Assembly: GCA_958510825.1 (NCBI GenBank)
Contig: OY294049.1
Coordinates: 34,004,774-34,068,773, forward strand
DNA: 64,000 bases
Direction of reading: 5' to 3'
DNA from: Brachypterus glaber
Lineage: Eukaryota > Arthropoda > Insecta > Coleoptera > Kateretidae
Shown: positions 55,486-64,000 of the stretch, piece by piece
Numbering within the stretch: the stretch's first letter is position 1
Layout: each line of letters opens with the position of its first letter
Position numbers and translations under genes: made by a program
The notes under the pieces: generated by a model
Seen by the model: only the letters and a program-made list of their open reading frames with translations
Databases searched by the model: none
Told to the model about the DNA's origin: nothing

Positions 55486-56784
55486 GGTGGGTGAGCCAAT
55501 TTTTCCATGTTAAGACATTTTATTTTTTACTGCATTCAAATTTATTTGTAATCACCTGAAACGACATTAACAATGAACATATCTTTATTCTAATGGGTAA
55601 AAAATAAACAACCTGCAGGAGCTTCAAAATAGTTATTTATATACCAAGGGACTAAACTGGCTGTTATAGTCCCGCTGCATTAGTGTTTTCTGAGCGAGCG
55701 TAGCGAGCGAGGGAAACAGAAATGCAAGGGACTAAAACAGCCAAGTTTAGTCCTGAGGTATATACACTATTTTTGCAGGACCAAACATAATTTAGGTAGG
55801 TAGATAAAATTAAAATTAAAACCCACGCGTCTAAAATCGGTTGTTTTATTTTCGTAATTTAATCAAGATGCCTGTAAACTGCGAAAAGTCAGTTTCATGG
55901 CTATCGCGATTTCAATTGTTTTTTAATATGGTTGACACAAAGGTTTTCTTTGTTAAAATCAAATAAATTGGTTTGAATCGCTAATTTATTACAAAACACC
56001 ACCAAACCTAATTTTTGAACCAGCAAAGCACATAGTAAGTATAATATTTTAATATTATCAAGGTTTCCGTGATTTTTATTCCCTAGGGAGAAAAACGGCA
56101 GTTTCGTCCCGAAAATGAAAGCGTAAAATTAGGTTTTAGTCTTGGTCGTGCAAAAAATATATTATTGCTTTTTAAAAAAGATTTTATACTGACAATATTA
56201 GAAACCAATGTCCCAGAACAAACTTATAAAAAACTATAAATAAATTAAAAAAAACTAATAAACGAATAGGAAAATATTGTGGCACAATTTCAGCTGTTTA
56301 CAGGTACAATTTTGGCACTTAAATAACTATTTGTCGTTTTTATTAAGCCCACGCACTCTTCATGTACTTATCGAGTACAATCTCATAACGGCCTGGCGAT
56401 TATCTTCAAATAAAAAGCAGAACCAAGATTCAGAACTCTCTGATTTCTTCGCTACTTTCTTTTATTAAATAAAACACAATATGGGCCAAGAAAGTGCATG
56501 TTTGTGCCTACCTTATTACGTTCTTGTCCTGCAATAATCGATGCTACCCAGCTTGCGACAGTAAGCACAAGTTTACAAGTTTTTATAGTGGAAGAGCACG
56601 AAACACGAACTGCGTTTTGGTATACGCCATTACCAACTGGATACAGATACATCATATTTACAGGCATCTTTTCGATATAACAGATATATTGGCAGTGCCA
56701 TCTATGACACAGAGGACGAATTAACAAGTTTAATAGGGGGTGGCAATATTAGGAACATGGCAATAATTGGCTCACCCACCTTAA
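55486..56784. mobile_element. 1.3-kb TIR element (TAAGGTGGGTGAGCCAATT)
   Basis: Ends AAGGTGGGTGAGCCAATTTT, then CCATGTT at 55487-55520 and AACATGG, then AATAATTGGCTCACCCACCT at 56755-56782 are inverse copies, with TA adjacent on each side. The interior has no recognisable transposase. ORFs at 56277-56468 (plus) and 56452-56727 (minus) show no known motif. A shorter palindrome is nested at 55630-55770. Confidence 0.75.
55630..55770. repeat. Nested palindrome with GAGCGAGCGTAGCGAGCGA centre
   Basis: TATATACCAAGGGACTAAAC, then CTGCATTAGTGTTTTC on the left is mirrored by GAAACAGAAATGCAAGGGAC, then AGTTTAGTCCTGAGGTATAT. The centre is the CpG-rich word GAGCGAGCGTAGCGAGCGA. Confidence 0.8.
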
Positions 56785-56813
56785 CAAAAATTGTTGAACC
56801 AAAACGCTGATCA

Positions 56814-57395
56814 CAGGGTGATTCTACATTAAAAACTGTAAAAACAAGCTCGTATCTAGGTCTGAAAATCGGTTTTAAGAGTACTACGGCCTCTTAAGCA
56901 ATAACACTTCTTAAGGGATTATAGCTCACTTAAAAGTAATTTCTGGATATTTGTGTAAGGAATTTTTTGTTTATAGTTTTTGATAAAATCGCCCTACAGT
57001 TTTAAATTTTTTAATGCCGTATTTTTTAGTTCCTATTTTGGATGCTCAGAACGTGAAATATTCTTTTTAATATACGTATATTTAAAGAATCATATTTTAT
57101 TGAGAGAATATGTCAAAAAACCTACAGATGAAAAAGTTTGGGGCAAAAAAGTGACATCGCCGACCCATTTTGCACGTCCCATGTTAAAATTACCAAATAA
57201 AAATTACATAAAATTAAAGCATTCATCAATGATATGAATTCGTTTCTGTGGTTTATAGGGTTTAGAGGGTCGTAGCTCCCTTATAGCTCATTTCCAGATA
57301 ATCCTTTATGAACTTTTTTTATATTTTTTAATGTAGAATCACCCCTCCCCCCCCTTAAAATTCTTGTTTCTGAATAAATCTGTATATTAAATTTA
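56814..57395. mobile_element. Foldback element (TAGAATCACC family), diverged
   Basis: Ends GGTGATTCTACATTAAAAA and TTTTTAATGTAGAATCACC are inverse copies. The inside repeats GGGTCGTAGCTCCCTTATAG, GTTTGGGGCAAAAAAGTG and CACGTTCTGAGC-like phrases seen in the other family members. Confidence 0.7.
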
Positions 57396-57674
57396 TACAT
57401 TGGGTGATTTGAATTTTAAAACCTTTTTTCAGTGTATCGAAGGTAAAAATAAGGTATACAGTGGAATCAGAAGCATCATGCACGTTCTCCAATTGTTTAT
57501 ATGATATATTTTTGTTTAATGGGTTTCATGAGTGATTTAAATCAGTATTACATCTTCATGTCACCGTGGGTATCATTGAGAAGGGCACATGCAATTTAAA
57601 ATCTTAACCAAAAAAAGGTTGTTCCAAATATATTATTTTTGCATTTTCTATGAGAGGAAAAAACATTCATAATA
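57396..57674. other. Intergenic, nothing seen
   Basis: No supported feature. Confidence 0.4.
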
Positions 57675-57790
57675 GGTATTTATGGTACTAGTGGGTAAAT
57701 CAAGATATTGCCCATGAGAAAATTAACCTGGCGTCAGCCAAGCAGGTTAATTTTCGAGAGGGCAATATCGGTTTACCCATGAGTGCCATA
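57675..57790. repeat. Palindrome, about 115 bp
   Basis: GGTACTAGTGGGTAAATCAA, TATTGCCCATGAGAAAATTA, ACCTG on the left are mirrored by CAGGTTAATTTTCGAGAGGG, CAATATCGGTTTACCCATGA. The loop is GCGTCAGCCAAG. It lies directly next to the direct repeat shared with 37.5 kb. Confidence 0.8.
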
Positions 57791-57818
57791 CAAGGTTTTA
57801 TCCAATAAATAGCTTAGG

Positions 57819-58004
57819 AATTCATATTTTTATTAAAAATTTTAATGACATTTACAAGAAAATAATTTGACAAGTGACAGTTGAGTGGGTAAAATAAATA
57901 ATTATCCACTCAATAAAGTAAAAGTCACGCGGGGGTTATTATTGAGTTTATCTATTTAAAATAAAGCTGGTAATTGTCTTATTATCTGTATGTATTGGGT
58001 AAAA
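57819..58004 (+). repeat. Direct repeat, copy 2 (partner at 37468-37655)
   Basis: Nearly identical to the copy at 37.5 kb. The few differences visible include ATTATACACTC versus ATTATCCACTC and AGCCAAGCGGGG versus AGTCACGCGGGG. Confidence 0.85.
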
Positions 58005-58964
58005 GTTATTTTGTATGGAAGCGTGAAAGGGCTATGATATTTTATTACTAAATCTCACCAATTTTAATTTTTAACTATTTTCCTTGTTAACTATTCAAAA
58101 AAAATTGACTTAGGCACCAAATAATTTGTATTAATAGATTTTTTAAAATTATATGATCCATCAAACTGCAAATTTCTAAAAATTTTGTATTTTACGACAT
58201 TTTCCCTATCCATTTAAAGTGTTAAAATTTTATTTTCCAATTGCTTGTCCTTAAAAACAGTAAACTATAGAATTTTGCCTGCGGCGCCCTGGCTAAGTTG
58301 GAACTTCATTAAGGTCAACTAGTCCGGTTTGGATGTTTAATGTTCAATTTCAGAAAAACCGAGTTGGTCAGAATTTAAGTAAAATTCCAACAAAGTCGTA
58401 CTTTTAAGCTTTTTCATGTTATAAAACATTTAAAAAATATAGCACATTTGAAAGAAACTAAAAAAACGTTTAAAGCTGTAATATTTGTTAAAAAGGTTTT
58501 ATTGTTTTGATAAAGCGCCAAAGAAACATTTGGTTTTATATTTTTGAAAATGAGGAAAAACAGAAACTCTTCCAAAAATTTAATTGATATTTATTTATGA
58601 AAATATAAAAAACACAACTATTTAAACATTTTTTTCAAAATTATATTATATAATTTTATTATTTACCTACAAGCTATTAATAATACTTATATATAAATTT
58701 AAATGAAACTGTATTGGAATTTTATTTTTTCATAATTTTCAATAAAAATATTGCATTTGATAACATAGAATAAACGAACAGAAGAACGATAATATGATAA
58801 AAATATCGTATAAGATACCTTGTAGTTAGGTCCTTATAATAAGAATAAATAAATAAATAAAATAAAAAAGCACAAACATTAAATGTTTTAACAAAGAAAT
58901 TTTTTTATACTATAAATACTGTTAAAAATACTTAATAAAACATATTTAAAAGAATTGTCAAATA
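58005..58964. other. 3' flank of the NuMA/Mud homologue
   Basis: AT-rich. It should contain the 3' UTR. On the minus strand, AATAAA occurs at about 58721-58726 and near 58590, either of which could be the polyadenylation signal. A single GCCTGCGGCGCC box (about 58268-58280) marks one unit of the GCCGCAGGCG repeat family. Confidence 0.4.
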
Positions 58965-59024
58965 TTACTTATTTGGCTTACGGAATATACTCATTCTTTT
59001 TGCTCGATTTGGAGTGGTTTGGTT
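58965..59024 (-). CDS. mud: NuMA/Mud homologue, alternative last exon (short basic tail)
   Basis: On the minus strand a strong acceptor (CCTTTTTAATTTCAG, first base 59024) opens a phase-0 frame of 19 codons ending in TAA at 58965-58967. The residues are NQTTPNRAKRMSIFRKPNK: basic, Ser/Thr-Pro-containing, like the extreme C-terminus of NuMA-type proteins. It fits the phase-0 donor GAG|GTAGAA at 61510, which would bypass the read-through end of that exon. The tail also resembles the KKATPSRIRSLFMGR segment encoded just upstream of that donor. Choice of this exon would give a soluble C-terminus. Splicing is inferred from signals and phase. Confidence 0.7.
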   Translation of the reverse strand, partial: NQTTPNRAKRMSIFRKPNK

Positions 59025-59640
59025 CTGAAATTAAAAAGGAACACCAGTTAAATATCATTTTACCCAAAACCAAATTATAATTTATAAAATAAAAAGTCCA
59101 AACTGATTATATTGGCACATTTGTAGGAAATGTGTCCAAAATATATTTTTTAAAAGATCTGCCTTCTTTAATTTTGACGAAATAACGCTAAGGAATGGTG
59201 AACTAGTCTACATTAACTGGAGAGAAACAGTAATAATAATAATAAGCAATAATCTTTTGAAAAAATATCCAAATTTTGGTAAATCTTTATGAATTTCTGT
59301 TCTGTTCTGCTCAACATACGCATACTTATTGCTTTCGAATGCATAGAATAATAATCAAGTAAAGTTTAAGAAGAAGCAGAAATATTGGCAGCTGTTGAAA
59401 AGATACAGGAAGATACCGGAAATTTTTACATTTTATAATCAAAATTAATGGAGAGCCCCTAGCACAGACATAGGCTTATTTGGGGCTCTCCATGGCACAG
59501 TATGTATTGTACAAAATAAATAAATAAATAATAATTAGTATTCAACTCTACCATACGTCCGGTTGAAGCGTGTTATTATTGTTCTTTTCGCACAAAATCA
59601 TAAAAAAATCAAAACTATGAACTTTCTATGAATACCGGGT
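59025..59640. other. Intron of the NuMA/Mud homologue
   Basis: No exon seen. A hairpin with TGGAGAGCCCCTAGC and GGGGCTCTCCATGG lies at about 59448-59495. Confidence 0.5.
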
Positions 59641-60254
59641 TATTCAGAAATAAGTTCGAGAAATTTAAGAGGTGATTCTACGTTTAAAAATATGAAAACA
59701 AGTTCATATAAAGGTTGGTCTGGAAATGAGCCGTAAGGGAGCTACGACCCTCCTAGGGTACATCTAAAAAGTAGTTTTTATTTAATATTTCTGGAACCCT
59801 ATAAACCACAGTAACAAATTTTTGCACATGCCTTAAAATTGATAAAGGCTATCATTTCATGTAATTTTTATTTGCTAACTTTAACCAGGGCGTGCGAAAT
59901 GGGGGGGGCGATGTCACTTATATGCCCCAAAAATTTTTATCCGTATTTTTTTTTATATTTACTCAATAAATAATTAATCTTTAATTAAAAATACATAAAA
60001 AATGTACTCTTTATGTAACACCGTAGGGACAACCGTTTTCGAGAAAATTGCAATTAAAGAGGCAATTTCATGTTCTGGGCATCAAAAATAAGAACTAAAA
60101 AATGCACCAATAAAAATTTCAATACTGCAGAGAGAGATTTTTTAATATTTTATTGAGAAAATGTCAAAAAATCTACAGTCAAAAAAATTTGGGGCAATCT
60201 TTATAGGAACTTTTTTTCATATCTTTTAAATTTCTCGAACTTATTTCTGAATAG
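59641..60254. mobile_element. Foldback element (TAGAATCACC family) inside the mud intron
   Basis: Ends TATTCAGAAATAAGTTCGAG, then AAATTT and AAATTTCTCGAACTTATTTC, then TGAATA are exact inverse copies. The inside contains GGTGATTCTACGTTTAAAAA, GGGAGCTACGACCCTCCTA, and GCGAAATGGGGGGGGCGATG. Intronic, non-coding. Confidence 0.85.
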
Positions 60255-60596
60255 TCAAACTGCTCTCACAAAATGCTATCGCGTGCTCACTAGGATAAAG
60301 GTGTAGTTACAACATTTCAGAGAAAAAAAAGGCAACAACCGATCCCAGGGTGTAAAGGATGAAAATTTTATGGGCAAAATAGAAAATATAAACCTGGTAC
60401 AATTTTTCTTAGTTCTTTGTTAGTAATGATAACATGCTTACTAAACAATTTAAAATGCTATTTAAGAAATAAATTAGTAATGAGTTAAAAAACAATAAAC
60501 AATATAAGAAACAACAAAATAAATAAAAGCTAAAAACCAAAAAAAAAAATCAATTTAATTGTAATAGCAGAAAGACTTTAGTCGTTAGCTTATTCA

Positions 60597-61072
60597 GTGC
60601 CGATGTATTGAAATCTTCGCCGAAAAGTCAAAATCTCTGACCACGTTTTTTTCACATTTCTCGACATTTTAGACCAGCGTCGAAATCAGTAAAAAAAAAT
60701 TTTGCGTCCGTCTGTCTGTCTGTCTGGGTGTAAACTCTCTAACTCCATTTCTACATGAGATATCGACTTTTTATCGGTTTTTTGCATATTGTTTCTTATC
60801 GTATTCCGAAGAGCTGATTAGATTTTGGGGGTAAACGATTGGGGGCAAGGGGGAAAAATAGGGTAAAACTCCTATTTTTAGCGTTTTTTGTTTATAATTA
60901 AGGCAATTATTATTGTATTTGGTTAATTTAGTACTTACAGTTTTTTGCTGGAATATAATGTTTTAAAGATACAGAATTTAAAATCAAACAAAACACCTAG
61001 TTTGAAATTTGCAAACTAGATGGCTCTAGTGTACAATAGTGCCGATGTTTTGACAGGGTGCTTACAACGTTT
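60597..61072 (+). repeat. Dispersed repeat family Z, copy 2, intronic
   Basis: Opposite orientation to 17208-17830. Shared: TCTGTCTGTCTGTCTG, ACTCCATTTCTACATGAGAT, TATTGTTTCTTATCGTATTC, GAGCTGATTAGATTTTGGGG, GGAATATAATGTTTTAAAGA, TAGTGCCGATGTTTTGACAG. An (ATT)n tract follows at about 61080-61110. Confidence 0.75.
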
Positions 61073-61078
61073 CATCTA

Positions 61079-61110
<32 letters not shown>

Positions 61111-61203
61111 CACATTGTTTTAACCGTTTGCGAGTGTAACTATCTATAAACTACAAGTATCATACTTACTTGCTCAATTATTATTTAAAACATAAACAAA
61201 AAT

Positions 61204-61785
61204 TTAACTTTTCTGCATTTTAACAAAAAACGATGAACTGATATAAGAAACAAACAAAAATAAGGAAACTTGAGAAGCATAACACCATATTTTTTGAAAC
61301 AATAACGAATTGAAAGAACAATCGTGATTATCACACTTGTGCGTTAAGCTTGTGCAACTATTTTGAATTCTACTAAAGCATAAGCAACTATTTCTTAATT
61401 GATTTGGTGTTAAATAGTTAATATTTGGTGTTAAACAGTTAATATCGCAGATACATGGTGTATTTCTAAGATTACAAGCGTTAGGTAAGATAAAATGCAT
61501 ATTTTCTACCTCAGAATTATCCCTATTTGCTGTATTATTAGCTCTTCCCATAAACAAGGACCGTATTCTGCTAGGGGTCGCCTTTTTAGGGGGCGATCTT
61601 TCATTCTGTTCTCGTAAGGGGTGCACTTCGTTTCCTTGGAGAGATAGTCGCCCACCATTCTTGCTTGGAGTCGGAGGTCCTGGTTTTTTATAGGACGTTG
61701 TTCCGATGTCCTTTTTTTGTCTTCTGTCATTTTTGTCGCCGGGAAGTAGTTTGGATAGGCTGTCATCTAGAGCAATATTTCCTGC
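61204..61785 (-). CDS. mud: NuMA/Mud homologue, C-terminal exon with read-through end
   Basis: Acceptor CAATTTCTTTTCAG with first base 61785, phase 0, matching the phase-0 end of the exon at 62514-62743. Open to a stop at 61204-61206 (193 codons). The first 92 codons are polar and basic (AGNIALDDSLSKLLPGDKND, KPGPPTPSKNGGRLS, KKATPSRIRSLFMGRANN), like the Ser/Pro/Lys-rich NuMA tail that binds microtubules or carries phosphorylation and nuclear localisation sites. A donor GAG|GTAGAA at 61510 would splice to the last exon at 58965-59024. Without splicing the frame adds about 101 residues: a Cys/Asn-rich part and a C-terminal hydrophobic segment (about the last 28 residues, including SQVSLFLFVSYISS). 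Drosophila Mud is known to have isoforms with a C-terminal membrane segment, so the read-through end may be a membrane-anchored isoform. That part is inference. Confidence 0.72.
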   Translation of the reverse strand, partial: AGNIALDDSLSKLLPGDKNDRRQKKDIGTTSYKKPGPPTPSKNGGRLSLQGNEVHPLREQNERSPPKKATPSRIRSLFMGRANNTANRDNSEVENMHFILPNACNLRNTPCICDINCLTPNINYLTPNQLRNSCLCFSRIQNSCTSLTHKCDNHDCSFNSLLFQKIWCYASQVSLFLFVSYISSSFFVKMQKS

Positions 61786-62513
61786 CTGAAAAGAAATTGT
61801 GTTTAGATCCAGGGGCGGATCTAGGGTCAAGGTATAGGGAGGGGTAATCTGATTTTTTTGCGCATTTACCAAAAACTGAAAATTTTTAAGGGAAAATATT
61901 TTTTTACTTAATGACGCTAGCCAAAAAAAAGCGGCGCAAGTTATTTTAATATTAATATGTTTTAGGCGGCTGAAACCGTTACGGCTAAAACCGTTAGGGG
62001 TTGTGAGGATACCAGCCGAGAACTTTAAATTTATGTGACGCTTACGATATTAAGAAATATGCAAGTAAAAAGAGACACGGTTTTCTTTACTCGCATATTT
62101 CTTAATATCGTAAGCGAGATCCCATCCGAGAACTTTGTTAATATCGTAAGCATCACATAATTAGACGGGAGGTAGAGGGCTGAAACCGTTACGAAAAAGT
62201 GTCCCAAAATTATGTGACGCTTACGATATCAACAAAGTTCTCGGATGGGATTATTGTTGTTATTTGACGCAAAAGTGTCCCAAAATTATGTGATGATCCC
62301 ATCCGAGAACAATAAATGTATGGGCCGCTTCAAAAAAATCACAATTTTGACCTCCAAATGACCTTGAAATCTCGTTTTCCTGACGTGATGGGGCAAAACT
62401 GACCCCGGGATCTGATTCAGGGCGCCAAAATACCTAGGAATACCATGGTCCGGTCAAATAGTCCTGACTTTTTTTTGTAAACCTGTGTTATTAGTATAGC
62501 TAGATTTGCTTAC

Positions 62514-62743
62514 CTTAATATCCTCCTCCTTGTATTGAGTGGGACTTACAAACTGCGTCTCGCAAGGGTACGAAGATTTTAAATGCGGCGGCACCAATGA
62601 GTTACGCCACGCTAGTTCCGAAAATCTGCTGTTGGTCGAGTCTCGTCCAGAAGCAGGCAATACGCAGCGACCCTCCTTTAAATCGGCCAAATATTTATTG
62701 TTAAACATATCATCATCTTCATCCTCCATTTGAAGGTTTTGAC
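62514..62743 (-). CDS. mud: NuMA/Mud homologue, exon with LGN/Pins-binding motif
   Basis: Bounded by acceptor TTACGCATTTCAG (first base 62743) and donor AAG|GTAAGC (last base 62514). Phases fit both neighbours (1 in, 0 out). It encodes an acidic start (MEDEDDDMFNNKYLADLKEG) and then FSELAWRNSLVPPHLKSSYP. The latter matches the human NuMA segment AELQQRNRVCPPHLKTCYP, the linear motif that threads along the TPR groove of LGN/Pins to place dynein force generators at the cell cortex and orient the spindle. Shared features are the E-L-x-x-R-N core, PPHLK and the YP that follows, with ET at the place of NuMA ES. This is the evidence for naming the gene. The long coiled coil and the N-terminal domain lie outside the window. 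Confidence 0.88.
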
Positions 62744-63767
62744 CTGAAATGCGTAAGCATGAAAATAAACAAGCCGTGAAGATATGTAATGCTACGCATT
62801 CCATTATACAGGGTTATTCAGAAATAAGTTCGAGAAATTTAAGAGGTGATTCTACGTTGAAAAATATGAAAAAAAGTTCTTATAAAGGTTGGTCTGGAAA
62901 TCAGACCCACGGGAGCTACGACCCTCCTAAGGGTACATCTAAAAAGTTTATATTTAATATTTCCGGAACCCTATAAACCACAGTAAAGAATTTTTGCACA
63001 TGCCTTAACATTGACAAAGGCTTTCATTTCATGTAATTGTTATTTGGTAATTTAAACCAGGGGCGTGCAAAATGGGGGGGGGGGCGATGTCCCTTTTTTG
63101 CCACAAACTTTTTTATCCGTAGATTTTTTTAAATTTTCTCGACAAAATATTAATCTTTAATTAAAAATACATAAAAACGTTTAAACATTTTTCAGAATTC
63201 TTTTATTGTTTTTGGAAAATAAAAATAAAAAAACATACATTGTCTTATTTTATTCTTGCAAAAAAAAGAAAAGAAATCGATTTCTAACTCCCATAACTTT
63301 TTTTTGTTGGGGGATTACTTTCAAAATTGGTGGAAGTGATCCGTATAATAAAAGTATTTTTTTTTCTGAAAAAGTTACGTTAATCGGAATATTCTTTCAG
63401 CTTTTTTCGAAACAAAAATCCCTAAATCAGTCATCAATTTAAATGTAAGTTTTTTAAAATTTTAGAGCAAAATAGAAAAAATTGTATAAAGCACTCGTTT
63501 CATAACACGTTTTTAGCGCATTAGTACTTAAGAAAACTCACCACAAGCGGCTCGTTTTCTAAACTTGTACTCGTGCGCTAAAAACGAATGTTATGAAACC
63601 AGTACTTTAATGTACTATTATAATTTTGTTTAAAATAAAAAAAAATTCTGTCCTTGAGTATTAGCGTTGGAGACATTTACGAATTTACGGCGCAAGCTCA
63701 AACCGAGCCGCTAAAAAGCGTAAAATTTACAAGTTTGAGTCACTTGGAGTTAAACTTTTGTACTTAC
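62744..63767. other. Intron of the NuMA/Mud homologue with nested repeats
   Basis: Holds a family X end (ACAAGCCGTGAAGATATGTA, then ATGCTACGCATTCC at 62770-62808), directly joined to a TAGAATCACC foldback fragment (62813-63180: TATTCAGAAATAAGTTCGAG, GGGAGCTACGACCCTCCTAA), then the far part of family X (63285-63420: GGGGGATTACTTTCAAAATT, GTTACGTTAATCGGAATATT). The foldback therefore appears inserted into an X copy. A CpG palindrome follows at 63485-63605. Confidence 0.65.
63485..63605. repeat. CpG palindrome in the mud intron
   Basis: AAGCACTCGTTTCATAACAC, then GTTTTTAGCGCATTAGTAC on the left; GTACTCGTGCGCTAAAAACG, then GTTATGAAACCAGTACTTTA on the right. The centre contains ACAAGCGGCTCGTTTTC. 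Same plan as at 10.5, 44.1 and 55.7 kb. Confidence 0.75.
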
Positions 63768-63968
63768 CTACAGTTGGAACGCTAGTAATAGACCTTCTTC
63801 TCGATACCGTTACTTCCTCAATAACCTCGTAATTTCCCCTAGGTAGTGTAGCATGTGAGCTTACTGAGGTACTACTTTTGGTCTTCCTCGGCGGACAACC
63901 GGAGGGTTCTCTTGCTGTGGACCTCAGGGAAGTGACACTTTGCCTAGTGGAGTCTCTCGTTAGAGTAC
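63768..63968 (-). CDS. mud: NuMA/Mud homologue, upstream exon (Ser/Thr/Arg-rich)
   Basis: 201 bases between acceptor GAATACATTTTAG (first base 63968) and donor TAG|GTAAGT (last base 63768). Only one frame is open, and it enters and leaves at phase 1, the phase needed by the exon at 62743. It encodes about 67 residues, Ser/Thr/Arg-rich: RDSTRQSVTSLRSTAREPSG, then PPRKTKSSTSVSSHATLPRG, then a short acidic YEVIEEVTVS and RRRSITSVPTVG. A low-complexity, phosphorylatable region just before the LGN-binding motif is also the layout in NuMA. The gene continues beyond the right edge of the window, so the protein start is not visible. Confidence 0.8.
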
Positions 63969-64000
63969 CTAAAATGTATTCCTTGAGTTACCTACTTAAC

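Overview
This is eukaryotic, AT-rich, repeat-dense DNA, most likely from an insect. Coding sequence is interrupted by GT-AG introns. The non-coding space is full of Tc1/mariner-, Penelope-, non-LTR-, SINE- and MITE-type remains, many with the TATACAGGGTG-type ends common in insect genomes. I saw nothing bacterial, no CRISPR array and no operon.

Layout. From 1 to about 34 kb I see no host gene I can support. This part holds inverted-repeat (foldback/MITE) elements, a broken Tc1 transposase at 3.2 kb, a non-LTR reverse transcriptase scrap at 28.3 kb, an internally deleted Tc1-like element with both ends at 30.5-31.4 kb, a Penelope-like GIY-YIG remnant inside a long inverted repeat at 32.3-33.3 kb, and a tRNA(Ala)-derived SINE at 33.9-34.2 kb. 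Between 34.3 and 37.2 kb, minus-strand exon candidates appear. Two of them resemble the C-terminus of the large gene at 47-50 kb, so they are probably part of a diverged, intron-bearing relative or a decaying copy of it. From 37 to 47 kb there are more foldbacks, one carrying a tRNA-like sequence in its loop.

From 47.1 to 54.8 kb, three uninterrupted minus-strand genes (1055, 611 and 643-654 codons) lie head to tail. They are paralogues sharing an N-terminal block, an HHHG motif, and a run of short PGQ/PG repeats. I do not recognise the family. The first differs from the other two by a long coiled-coil middle and a separate C-terminal domain.

From 58.9 kb to the right edge, minus-strand exons with matching splice phases encode the C-terminus of a NuMA/Mud homologue (spindle orientation). 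They include the LGN/Pins-binding motif and two alternative C-terminal ends: a short basic tail reached by splicing, and a read-through end with a hydrophobic C-terminal segment. The 5' part of this gene lies beyond the window.

The genes do not form an obvious pathway together. The window reads as two host loci (the PGQ-repeat cluster with its relative, and mud) set in a large deposit of non-autonomous mobile elements.
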